In this document: piece by piece, positions 35,489 to 43,351 of the stretch
Numbering within the stretch: position 1 is the first letter of the stretch
Layout of the letters: every line of letters begins with the position of its first letter
DNA from: Blautia_A ammoniilytica
Lineage (GTDB): Bacteria; Bacillota; Clostridia; Lachnospirales; Lachnospiraceae
Length of the DNA stretch: 64,000 nt
Assembly: GCF_025566965.1 (NCBI RefSeq)
Contig: NZ_JAOQJL010000014.1
Span: 1-64,000, forward strand
Direction: 5' to 3'
Notes under the pieces: generated by a model
Told to the model about the DNA's origin: nothing
Seen by the model: only the letters and a program-made list of their open reading frames with translations
The model's database searches: none
Made by a program: the position numbers and the translations under genes

Positions 35489-37195
35489 TTAGATGTTATA
35501 AAGATGATAATATATTCCTTTTTGTTCTAAAAGCTGATCATGATTACCATGCTCCATTATTGTGCCATTATTTAGCACATATATGGTGTTTGCATTTTTA
35601 ACTGTAGAAAGGCGATGAGCAATCAGAATTATGGTTGTATCTTTAAATGAATCTAAAAGGATTGATATTATCTTTTCTTCCGTTTCGTTGTCAAGCATAG
35701 ATGTGGCTTCGTCAAAAATAAGAATGGGATTTTTTTTCAAGAGAGCTCTAGCTATAGAAATACGTTGTTTCTCACCTCCAGATAGTTTTATTCCATTTTC
35801 ACCTACCACAGTTTCTAGCTTATTGGGCAGGGTATTGATAAATTCGTGTAGACCGGCTTGAACAAGTATATGCTGTAATTCTTCATCGGTTATTTCTTTG
35901 CCTAAAACGATATTATTGTAAATAGTATCGTTTAAAAGAAATATATTTTGACTGACAATACTGATTTGTCCTCGCAAGCAATCAATATCAAAATCTTTTA
36001 TATCAATTCCATCTACAGTTATAGAACCACTTATACAATCCCATAATCTAAATAGCAGATGCATTAACGTTGTTTTTCCTGCACCACTTTGTCCAACAAT
36101 CGCATAAATCTCTCCCTTTTTGAATTCCATAAAAACATCATGCAGAACAGGCTTTTTTTCCTCATAGTAAAAAGTCACATCTTCAAATTTGATATTACCT
36201 TGTATTGTTTTAGTCTGAGTACCATTTTTAACATCTATTTTAGTATTCAGCAAATTATTTAATCTATTCCATGCTATATTGCAAGTTGTTAGATCGTTAT
36301 TAAACTGTACAAGCTGTAAAATCGGTGCTATAAATCTTTGAGAATATAAATTAAAGGTAACTAAGCCGCCATACGATAGACTACCGATAATAACCTTATA
36401 TCCACCATACCCCAGCAGTACAGCAATAGTTACTGCATTTATGAAATTCAGAACAGAATGATTAAGTGCAATAGTATATCCACCTTTAATATTCGCTTTT
36501 GCATAATCCGTTTCTAATTTATTGTGTTTTTTTTGAAAAAACTCTTTTAAACCTCCTTCAGAGAAGGAAAATAAATTGCCAATCATTTCTTGAGCAGAGC
36601 TGTTCAATTTTCCGATTGCATTGCGGATTGAAATTGTTACTTGTTCTATTTTCTTGTTGTAAAATCTTTGGGCAAGATACAATATAATTTGAAATGCAAT
36701 TAAAATTAAAAGCAAATCAAATTGCAATGTAATTAGAAAAAACGCTAATCCAATTACAGTAATCAGGTTTGACACAAAATTGAAAAGCGATGTGGTCAAT
36801 ATACTTGGAATTTCTTCTATGTCCCTATACATTGTGGTAAACAAATCTCCACTATTGTAGTTCGACATAAAGTTCCCTGATAATTTATTTATATGTTCAA
36901 AGCAGCGTGATCGTAACTTAATAACTAAGGTACGATTAAATTTACTTATGTTTCGCTGGTATAATATTTCGCAAATTGAGCCTATTGCAGTCGTTATAAC
37001 AATAAGCATGGTATAAAAGATTAAACTGTCAAACCTTAGCTTTGTAATAGCAACATCAAAGACTTGCAATACAAAGAAAGGTGTGGATATTTTCATTATT
37101 CCGCTAATAATAACGAGAAAAAAATTTAAAAAGTATGTGGTTCTATATCCCTTTGTAAGAGGAAATAGCTCACGAATCAATTTTAGTCTTTTCAT
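35489..37195 (-). CDS. Peptide ABC exporter (membrane-ATPase fusion), no C39 domain
   Basis: A 568-residue half-transporter: six transmembrane helices in residues 1-300 (for example TYFLNFFLVIISGIMKISTP), then an ATPase with VGQSGAGKTTL, SIVSQNIFLL, LSGGEKQRISIARAL, ILIFDEATSMLD and AHRLSTV. It starts directly with the membrane domain; a C39 leader peptidase domain is absent, so leader removal must be done elsewhere, most simply by the S8 protease whose gene overlaps this one by 26 bases. Proposed job: export of the mature peptide. Confidence 0.9.
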   Translation of the reverse strand: MKRLKLIRELFPLTKGYRTTYFLNFFLVIISGIMKISTPFFVLQVFDVAITKLRFDSLIFYTMLIVITTAIGSICEILYQRNISKFNRTLVIKLRSRCFEHINKLSGNFMSNYNSGDLFTTMYRDIEEIPSILTTSLFNFVSNLITVIGLAFFLITLQFDLLLILIAFQIILYLAQRFYNKKIEQVTISIRNAIGKLNSSAQEMIGNLFSFSEGGLKEFFQKKHNKLETDYAKANIKGGYTIALNHSVLNFINAVTIAVLLGYGGYKVIIGSLSYGGLVTFNLYSQRFIAPILQLVQFNNDLTTCNIAWNRLNNLLNTKIDVKNGTQTKTIQGNIKFEDVTFYYEEKKPVLHDVFMEFKKGEIYAIVGQSGAGKTTLMHLLFRLWDCISGSITVDGIDIKDFDIDCLRGQISIVSQNIFLLNDTIYNNIVLGKEITDEELQHILVQAGLHEFINTLPNKLETVVGENGIKLSGGEKQRISIARALLKKNPILIFDEATSMLDNETEEKIISILLDSFKDTTIILIAHRLSTVKNANTIYVLNNGTIMEHGNHDQLLEQKGIYYHLYNI

Positions 37196-38186
37196 CTACT
37201 ATCCCTCCAATCAATTTTCCAATACTATTTATCGAGCATAGCGAAGTATATTTAATATTGGAATGGTTTATAGTAATTCCGAACTGCTTTTCTAAGTCAA
37301 TTATTAATTGCTTGATTTTATTAGTATGTATGAGTCCATTCTTAAATAAATTTGTATTCAAATCAACAACTATATTATCTCCCCATCCCATAATATCACT
37401 CAGAATTTGATGTACTGCTACTAAAACCGATTGATCACAAACTTGTTGGTGCCCTATTACATATGTATCTGTAAAAGCAACAATATCATTTTCCGTCCAG
37501 TCATTTCTTGTTGCGTTTTTTTCGAGTATTAGACCAGCACTTTCTAAATTGAGTATCATATTATAATCCGTTTCTAACTTGAGTAATAAACCAGAGATCA
37601 CTGCACACGCTCTACTATTTCCACTAAACATAAAATAGTTATCGAGGGTCCAGGATGTAAAGGTCGGTGAAATGTCTGCTATACATTGGATGTCTTCTTT
37701 TGAATTATACCAATACTCTTCAGAGGAACTAAAGAAACTTCCACGTACACCAATTACTGACGGATATGCTGCTGGAAAACTTTGGCGATGTCCATTAGAA
37801 ACCGATGCAACAATAATTTTTCCCTTTTTTTGTAGCGCATCGCAAATGAGTTTAAGATTTACGCTTCCTACTTCCTCAAGTAATGATAAGCTAAGATTTA
37901 TAATATGATATTTTAAATCCATGCAGTGCTCTAGTGCTGCTTCAAGCACAGGATAAACCGTTTCTAAATTCTGATCTAATATTTTGATGATATAGAATTG
38001 AGTTTCTGGAAATATAGACTTAATAGTATATGCACATGCTGAACCGTGACCATTATCATCATCAAAACTATCATCACAGCATACATAGTTTTCCTCTACA
38101 TAGAAATGTTTCCCACCAACTAAACAATCGCAAAAATCTAATTTATTTATCCCACTATCTATAAGTACAACAACTTTTTTATCCAT
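37170..38186 (-). CDS. Cytoplasmic S8 subtilisin-like peptidase with carrier-protein-like tail
   Basis: A 338-residue protein without a signal peptide. The catalytic triad is visible: Asp10 (VVVLIDSGINK), His47 (DNGHGSACA) and Ser191 (FSGNSRACAVISG), with oxyanion Asn131 (ASVSNG). Residues about 255-332 look like an acyl carrier protein: helix I with ILSDIMGWGD, then DLNTNLFKNGLI, helix II KIKQLIIDLEKQFGITI and a C-terminal helix. The usual Asp-Ser-Leu attachment site is replaced by Ile-His-Thr, so it cannot be loaded with phosphopantetheine. An acyl-carrier-related protein is known from clostridial Cys-rich peptide maturation systems (TIGR04069 type, from memory). Likely removes the leader. 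Confidence 0.82.
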   Translation of the reverse strand: MDKKVVVLIDSGINKLDFCDCLVGGKHFYVEENYVCCDDSFDDDNGHGSACAYTIKSIFPETQFYIIKILDQNLETVYPVLEAALEHCMDLKYHIINLSLSLLEEVGSVNLKLICDALQKKGKIIVASVSNGHRQSFPAAYPSVIGVRGSFFSSSEEYWYNSKEDIQCIADISPTFTSWTLDNYFMFSGNSRACAVISGLLLKLETDYNMILNLESAGLILEKNATRNDWTENDIVAFTDTYVIGHQQVCDQSVLVAVHQILSDIMGWGDNIVVDLNTNLFKNGLIHTNKIKQLIIDLEKQFGITINHSNIKYTSLCSINSIGKLIGGIVDEKTKIDS

Positions 38187-38202
38187 ATACTTGCATTCCC
38201 AT

Positions 38203-38245
38203 CATTTTTTAAAAAAGAAGGCGGCAGTCTTACACCGCCGCCTTC
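38203..38245 (-). terminator. Terminator/attenuator between precursor genes and protease gene
   Basis: Minus strand: GAAGGCGGC (complement of 38237-38245) pairs perfectly with GCCGCCTTC (38217-38225), followed by TTTTTT. It lies between the precursors and the S8 peptidase, so full-length messages are rarer than precursor messages: the usual way to make more peptide than enzyme. Confidence 0.8.
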
Positions 38246-38322
38246 CGTTTCTATATTAGCCGCCTCATTCGCATTTATTAATTATAGTATGACGACAAGT
38301 ACAAGAAATTACCACTCAGAGA

Positions 38323-38496
38323 TTACCACCAAGTCGTAGTTTTGGGAGTGTAGGCGGTATCATAGTAGACACAACCTTGTGTATTACCGTCGAGTTTTCC
38401 AACCCACACTTTTTTCTCCGTGCAATCATCAGCACAACCTTGACCACGAACTTTCAAGTTCAAGTTTGTGTTCTGAATTTTATTGATTTTCATCAT
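38323..38496 (-). CDS. RiPP precursor peptide 1
   Basis: A 57-residue peptide missed by length cut-offs. Leader of about 18 residues (basic, Asn/Lys/Ile-rich) ending LKVRGQG; core with Cys21, Cys25 and Cys42, Trp31, GK at 33-34, GCVYY at 41-45, a YTP turn and terminal Trp56-Trp57. AAAGGAG on the minus strand precedes two start codons (38496 and 38493). It aligns over its whole length with the second precursor (38537-38701). It lies between two radical SAM genes upstream and a protease plus exporter downstream, so it is the probable substrate. Cross-link chemistry is unknown. Confidence 0.85.
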   Translation of the reverse strand: MMKINKIQNTNLNLKVRGQGCADDCTEKKVWVGKLDGNTQGCVYYDTAYTPKTTTWW

Positions 38497-38536
38497 AAAA
38501 CACCACTCCTTTCAAAAATTGACTAAAAGGCAAGGT

Positions 38537-38701
38537 TTACCACCATGCTCCACGAGCAGTATACCCAATTGTATACCAGCAGCCAGCTTCCCAACCATCA
38601 GCTTCTTTTTTGCCAGCCCAGATCTTTTCCTCGCAGTTGTTTGTACAAGCTTGTCCCTGAACCTTCAATGGAAGAGTAGTTTCAATCTTTTTAACCTTCA
38701 T
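38537..38701 (-). CDS. RiPP precursor peptide 2
   Basis: A 54-residue peptide homologous to precursor 1. Leader MKVKKIETTLPLKVQGQ; core with Cys19, Cys23 and Cys41, Trp28, GK at 30-31, GCWYT at 40-44, YT at 47-48 and terminal Trp53-Trp54. Conserved between both: LKVxGQxCxxxC, an EK pair, Trp, GK, the third Cys after Gly, YT and the final WW. It is located 60 bases after the first radical SAM gene (38762-39787). AAAGGA precedes the ATG. Two related substrates suggest a two-component peptide or a pair of variants. Confidence 0.85.
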   Translation of the reverse strand: MKVKKIETTLPLKVQGQACTNNCEEKIWAGKKEADGWEAGCWYTIGYTARGAWW

Positions 38702-38761
38702 GTAATTCACCATCCTTTGTTTTTTTGTTTCATGGAATAACGAGGCGACTACTATAAACGA

Positions 38762-39787
38762 CTATAAATTTGCAATATTCCTTTGCAAATAATACTCAGA
38801 AAGTTTAACTTTCAAGTTTTCAATACTACAAACAATCGCTGATGGAGTATGAAGACTACCACACATTACTTTATTGATCATTCTACAACGAGTGGTATTA
38901 CAGTAATTGTATCTCGAGCATCCTATACATTCAGTAATTTCAATTTTATCCCAACCAAGTATCTCCGTTACTTTTTCTTTATTTACCCCCTCCTTAATTG
39001 TGCCAACTACAAATTCCGGTATACCAACAGTAACAACACAGGGATATATTACACCATCGGTATCTATGCTAAATGTCGATGTACCTCCGTTACATGGAGA
39101 ATTAGCCATTTTCGATAAAGCATCGTTAATAAGCCCTACATTGGTTATCTTGTCATAATCTTTGATATAATCAATAATTAACTTTCCCTGATCTAAAAGG
39201 ATCTCCATGTCTTTTTCTGTCCAGTCATTACAGAAAGTATCAATAACAGGTACAATAGTTGTAAAACCTAAATCTAAAAGGTGCTTTACACTTTCATAGA
39301 GTGTCGATGCTGTTTGGGGGTTAATAGTCATTCGTGCCTTTACATCACTACGTTTCTCCAATAATTTTTTTGCTTTTTCTACGACTACAGCATAGGAACC
39401 TTTTTTATTAGCAAAAACCCTATTAGCATCATGGGCAGATTGAATACCATCAATACTGACTGATATTTCTGAATAGTGTTGGCTTAAAAAATCAATCATT
39501 AAATCAGTCAATAGAGTAGCATTTGTGGTAATTATGTATTGGACATTTTTGACTTTTTCATTCAGCCTTTTGATAAAGTATTGAATTTTATCAAACTCAA
39601 TCAAAGGTTCTCCACCATGAGTCACAATAGATACTGTTTTATCTGAACAACTTCTTTGCTTCTCTACGATAAAATTCACAATACCGTCTAACACATCGTA
39701 TGACGTTGAACGTACCATTTTATTACATTCATAGCAGTATGTACAATCCATATTACATTGATTGGTAAAAAATATGGTGTAATTCAA
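38762..39787 (-). CDS. Radical SAM/SPASM peptide-modifying enzyme (short form)
   Basis: A 341-residue radical SAM enzyme. The cluster motif is CNMDCTYCYE (Cys11, Cys15, Cys18), with GGEPL at 58-62, and a C-terminal SPASM region with seven or more Cys (PCNGG, YPCVV, CIGCSRYNYCNTTRC). It has no N-terminal recognition domain. It is encoded 12 bases after the other radical SAM gene and 60 bases before the precursors. Likely forms Cys-to-carbon (thioether) or carbon-carbon bonds in the core; the reaction cannot be read from the sequence. Confidence 0.88.
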   Translation of the reverse strand: MNYTIFFTNQCNMDCTYCYECNKMVRSTSYDVLDGIVNFIVEKQRSCSDKTVSIVTHGGEPLIEFDKIQYFIKRLNEKVKNVQYIITTNATLLTDLMIDFLSQHYSEISVSIDGIQSAHDANRVFANKKGSYAVVVEKAKKLLEKRSDVKARMTINPQTASTLYESVKHLLDLGFTTIVPVIDTFCNDWTEKDMEILLDQGKLIIDYIKDYDKITNVGLINDALSKMANSPCNGGTSTFSIDTDGVIYPCVVTVGIPEFVVGTIKEGVNKEKVTEILGWDKIEITECIGCSRYNYCNTTRCRMINKVMCGSLHTPSAIVCSIENLKVKLSEYYLQRNIANL

Positions 39788-39799
39788 TCAATCACCTTC

Positions 39800-41083
39800 T
39801 TATTTCCAAATATTTTTCAAAATCTCTTTCTTATAAGCACATCTTTCCTTGAATTCTTTTTCATCTATTTTATACATGGGATAAACACAAGACCAGCAAA
39901 AATAATTTATATTACAATTCTTGCAGGGTTCAAATTCACTTGGCTCAAACTTTTGCACGCAAGGACAAACGAAAAAGCCATCATTCGTATAGAAAAGTTT
40001 TCTCAAGTCATCAATTTCAGACATAGTACCAAGTCTAAATTCAGGTTCAACAAACAAATTACACGGGAAAATATCTCCATTGGCTTCTATAGTAATCTGA
40101 TTATACCCGGCAGTGCAGCAGCAAGTGCGACACTCTGAATTTGTCTTTTTATCTTCCTGTCGTAAGAACTCCGTAGTAACTACATTATCCAAAATATCTT
40201 TATTCTCTTTTGCTCGACCTTCGTAAGATAATGCTCTCAGCATAGGAGTTGTATTTAACGATTCATTCAGCTCCATAAACTGTTTAGTATATCTCACATT
40301 GTTTGCACTTAAAACCATAGAAATACTAATCTTACTAAAGCCATGAGATTGAAGCAACTTTATGCTTGAAACAACCTTTTCAAATACCCCTTTGCCTCTT
40401 ATAACAGCACATGACTCTTCATCTGCTCCATCAAGACTAATATCTATGCTATCAATTTGGCTAACGATTTCTTTAACGTTCTTAGGAGTGATCAAAGTGC
40501 CATTGGTCATGAGGGTGATTTTTCCATTATATATGCTCCGTAAATATCCCAATATTGTCAAAAAGTCTGATCTCAGCAAAGGCTCTCCGCCTGTTAGCGT
40601 AATGTTTTTGGGATTAGCAGCTACAATTTTATCGAGAAACGCACAAATTGTTTTTGTGTCAAAATGTTCTTTATCACTTTGACCAAATGCAGCATTGACC
40701 ATACAATGAATACACTTCAAATTACATCTATGTGTAATTGCAAAACTAATATTTTCAATAATTTTTTCATCATCATTATATAGACAGTTCATTGAGTCTA
40801 ATAATTTAATGAGCTGCTTCATATATTCTCGATCCTCGTCATCAGCAAGACTTTCAGACAAGGCACTCCACGACAATCCTTCCTTATTACACAATTCCAA
40901 AATATCGTAACACTGTTTTGGAACTTTAATCCACTGACCATTGAGCCGATTGAATATAATAGCTTGATCCTCATTAAACATAAACTTAGCCATGTTCGAA
41001 AATCGAATTCTCTTTGTATCCTCCACTTTAATTGCCCCCATATTAAAATTAATCTTTCGAATTGTACGAATTGCACATTCCAT
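39800..41083 (-). CDS. Radical SAM/SPASM enzyme with N-terminal RiPP-recognition-like domain
   Basis: About 427 residues. The first ~100 residues read as a PqqD-like recognition element (KFMFNEDQAIIFNRLNGQWI, VPKQCYDILELCNKEGLS), followed by radical SAM with CNLKCIHC, TGGEPLLR and DISLDGADEESC. The C-terminus is Cys-rich SPASM (CRTCCCTAGYNQ, FPCNLF, CPCVQKFEPS, CKNCNINYFCWSC). It probably binds the leader for both enzymes. The start is uncertain: ATG 41083 is used; TTG 41101 and ATG 41041 are in frame, none with a strong ribosome binding site. First gene of the minus-strand operon. Confidence 0.88.
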   Translation of the reverse strand: MECAIRTIRKINFNMGAIKVEDTKRIRFSNMAKFMFNEDQAIIFNRLNGQWIKVPKQCYDILELCNKEGLSWSALSESLADDEDREYMKQLIKLLDSMNCLYNDDEKIIENISFAITHRCNLKCIHCMVNAAFGQSDKEHFDTKTICAFLDKIVAANPKNITLTGGEPLLRSDFLTILGYLRSIYNGKITLMTNGTLITPKNVKEIVSQIDSIDISLDGADEESCAVIRGKGVFEKVVSSIKLLQSHGFSKISISMVLSANNVRYTKQFMELNESLNTTPMLRALSYEGRAKENKDILDNVVTTEFLRQEDKKTNSECRTCCCTAGYNQITIEANGDIFPCNLFVEPEFRLGTMSEIDDLRKLFYTNDGFFVCPCVQKFEPSEFEPCKNCNINYFCWSCVYPMYKIDEKEFKERCAYKKEILKNIWK

Positions 41084-41156
41084 GTTGTTACATTTACACA
41101 ACTAATAGGCGCAAGCAGACATTGGGATTTGTTGTTGTGTACTATATTTCTTATAT

Positions 41157-41185
41157 AGTATACCACTTTATTGTTAGGATTGCAA
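41157..41185 (-). promoter_or_regulatory. Main promoter of the RiPP operon
   Basis: Minus strand: TTGCAA (complement of 41180-41185), 17 bases, TATACT (complement of 41157-41162). It lies about 70-80 bases before the first radical SAM start codon. A second, weaker box pair (TTGCAA, 16 bases, TATAGT; complement of 38761-38788) lies just before the precursors and might be an internal promoter. Confidence 0.65.
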
Positions 41186-41477
41186 CAATGTATTTGATTT
41201 CCACATTTAGAATTTGACACAGGAAAGTTATGCAATACCAACAAAACTGTACCTATCAAGTAACTTTACAGCCATCATCAAAGATGATGTTCGAAGGGGA
41301 TTGGGGATGTTGCCCCAACAAGCAATTTTTGAAAATTGAGCCAAAGGCGAAATTGAAAAAATGGGTGAACCTGTACAGGTTTACACTGCTTGCCAAAGAG
41401 TGTACACCTTGATAGGAATGTTGCACAAAAGTTATATTCGATTTTGTGTGTAAAAATACAAAATGACTATTTTGGTG
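41186..41477. other. Non-coding region between divergent RiPP transcripts
   Basis: About 290 bases with no supported gene. A short open frame (41230-41412) on the plus strand lacks a ribosome binding site and shows no recognisable protein features. The stretch contains an inexact repeat of ACCTGTACAGG-like dyads around 41370-41405. It could hold sites for a regulator that is not encoded in the island. Confidence 0.35.
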
Positions 41478-41526
41478 GTGACAAACAAGAGAATTTGTGC
41501 TATACTGATCATAATATATTGATCAT
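41478..41526 (+). promoter_or_regulatory. Promoter of the lipoprotein operon with TGATCATA repeats
   Basis: GTGACA (41478-41483), 17 bases, TATACT (41501-41506). Immediately downstream, TGATCATA is directly repeated 14 bases apart (41505-41512 and 41519-41526); each contains the palindrome TGATCA. Repeats overlapping the transcription start are typical repressor sites. Confidence 0.6.
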
Positions 41527-41573
41527 AAACAGAGAGTGTTTATTTTGAGAGTGTGGTGATATAGTTGCGAAGT

Positions 41574-43331
41574 ATGAGTATGAAACGTAAGGTAACTATC
41601 GGGATGATAGCGTTACTTACTAATATGATATTGTACACCGGCTGTAGTAATTCTAACGTATCGTTATCAAATTCTTCACCGACTTTACCTGAAGTAAATG
41701 AAACATCCATTGCAGCGGCTATTGAACAAAGCGCCATGGAGGATGGTGGATATAGATTTGCAAATGCTGAATTTGAATCACAATTTAGTGTTTATGCCAC
41801 ATATTATATAAGGATGGCAAAAGAATATGCTGGTTGGTCGCAGTCCCCAATATCTCCAGAAACCAAAAGTGAAATTGAAGAAAAGTTTTTAAATGCTTCT
41901 GACATGGATTTAACGGATATTTTTTGCGCTATTTCTTTACTGGGAAGTAATGAAAACTTGCCTGCAAAAACAAAAGAAAATATTTCATCTTACTTAGATT
42001 CACTCTATGATAAAGATTTAAAGTGTTATACACTGTTTTATAATGGCGAAGGTAATGAGTATATATTTAATATATATGCGAACTACCTAGTGGACTTTAT
42101 TTCCAGCTCATTGAATATAGAAATGAAGCCTATTGATGATTGGCTTGAAAAAGCAATTGAAGAGGTTTTTGTATCAGATGAGATAATTGCAGATAACTCC
42201 AGTGCGTACTCTATGTTTTTTGAATTGGCAAAGAATCACAACATAGAAGTTCCGGAAACATCGATAACTGCTATCATCCAAATGTTTGAAAATACTTTAG
42301 ACAATATGGATGAACTGGACAATCAAAATATATATGTGCCTGTATTCTTAATGGATTATTTGGACTTTTCGAGATTTGCGGGCTATGATAGTTCAAAAAA
42401 TCACGACAAAGTTATACGTGTTTTATGTGACGAAAATGGCGTAAAGAAAGATGCATTTGTTGAATATGATGCGTATGGTTTGTACGCAACTATACGTGCT
42501 TTAAAACTTGCAAACTACAATTTTGAAAGTTGTGTTCATTTTAGAGAGGTGTTTAATGAGTTCGATTCTTTTCTGTTAAGTGAAGATTCGTATATGTCTC
42601 CTGGATATGTGGAATCAAATTTTGTGGACACTTATTATGTGGATGCTTTAATTCATGATTTGGGTATAGATTCAAGTAATACTATTAGTCAATATTGTAT
42701 AGAAAATAAACCCGCAATTCTTGAGAGCGATGTATTAAATATATACTATTTTCTTGAATTGTTGCAAAGGAATGATTTGTTAGAGCTTGTGGACGCTGAG
42801 CGTGATGAGATTATACAGAAGCTATCTTCAAGCATTCAAGTCCTAGCTAGTGACCCATCATCCATAAATGCGAACTTACCTAAAATTAATGGTTGTATCA
42901 AAGGATTAAAAATTTTAAACGAGAATCCACAATTCTCTGAAGAATACTATGATGCTATAGTAAAAAATTTTTCTGTGAGTTCTGATCAACAACAAAAGGC
43001 ATATGATTTAGCCGGATTGATTGAGTTCATTTGTTTAGTATCTCCAGATAACATAGACGATTCCAAAGAATATTGCCATCAATTAGAAACAACATTAATT
43101 CAATTGTCATCTGAAGATGTAAGTAATAAAATAATGTTGCAAAAAATGGCATTAAATGTTTTTGAATTAAGCAACTATGTTGTCACATCAGAATTTAATC
43201 AAATAGTAGTAAACACTTTGAGTCAATCGCAAGATGAAAGCGGTCTATTTAAAGGAGGAGATTCCAATGATGATCTTGTAAGTTTTCGTAGTACCTATGA
43301 TGCAGTTGTTTTGTGTGAAAGTATTAACTAA
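41574..43331 (+). CDS. Large lipoprotein encoded beside the RiPP operon
   Basis: A 585-residue protein with a lipoprotein signal peptide: hydrophobic GMIALLTNMILYTGC, the Cys being the probable lipid anchor, then a Ser/Asn-rich linker. The rest is acidic and helical with repeated blocks resembling the alpha/alpha barrel of prenyltransferase/terpene-cyclase-like proteins (VEYDAYGLYATIRALKLANY, SNFVDTYYVDALIHDLG, DESGLFKGGDSNDD, RSTYDAVVLCESI). No catalytic motif is recognised. ATG 41574 is used; TTG 41565 and ATG 41580 are also in frame. Divergent from the RiPP operon; role in immunity, sensing or peptide handling is open. Confidence 0.7.
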   Translation: MSMKRKVTIGMIALLTNMILYTGCSNSNVSLSNSSPTLPEVNETSIAAAIEQSAMEDGGYRFANAEFESQFSVYATYYIRMAKEYAGWSQSPISPETKSEIEEKFLNASDMDLTDIFCAISLLGSNENLPAKTKENISSYLDSLYDKDLKCYTLFYNGEGNEYIFNIYANYLVDFISSSLNIEMKPIDDWLEKAIEEVFVSDEIIADNSSAYSMFFELAKNHNIEVPETSITAIIQMFENTLDNMDELDNQNIYVPVFLMDYLDFSRFAGYDSSKNHDKVIRVLCDENGVKKDAFVEYDAYGLYATIRALKLANYNFESCVHFREVFNEFDSFLLSEDSYMSPGYVESNFVDTYYVDALIHDLGIDSSNTISQYCIENKPAILESDVLNIYYFLELLQRNDLLELVDAERDEIIQKLSSSIQVLASDPSSINANLPKINGCIKGLKILNENPQFSEEYYDAIVKNFSVSSDQQQKAYDLAGLIEFICLVSPDNIDDSKEYCHQLETTLIQLSSEDVSNKIMLQKMALNVFELSNYVVTSEFNQIVVNTLSQSQDESGLFKGGDSNDDLVSFRSTYDAVVLCESIN

Positions 43332-43351
43332 AATGTAAGGAGGTAACGTGT

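Noticed and set aside
38323..38701. Lanthipeptide or classical double-glycine bacteriocin precursors
   Set aside because: There is no LanB/LanC/LanM gene, no GG or GA leader cleavage site and the exporter has no C39 domain; radical SAM enzymes fit better.
41230..41412. A 60-residue plus-strand open frame between the divergent RiPP transcripts as a third precursor or regulator
   Set aside because: No ribosome binding site, no similarity to the two precursors and no recognisable domain.
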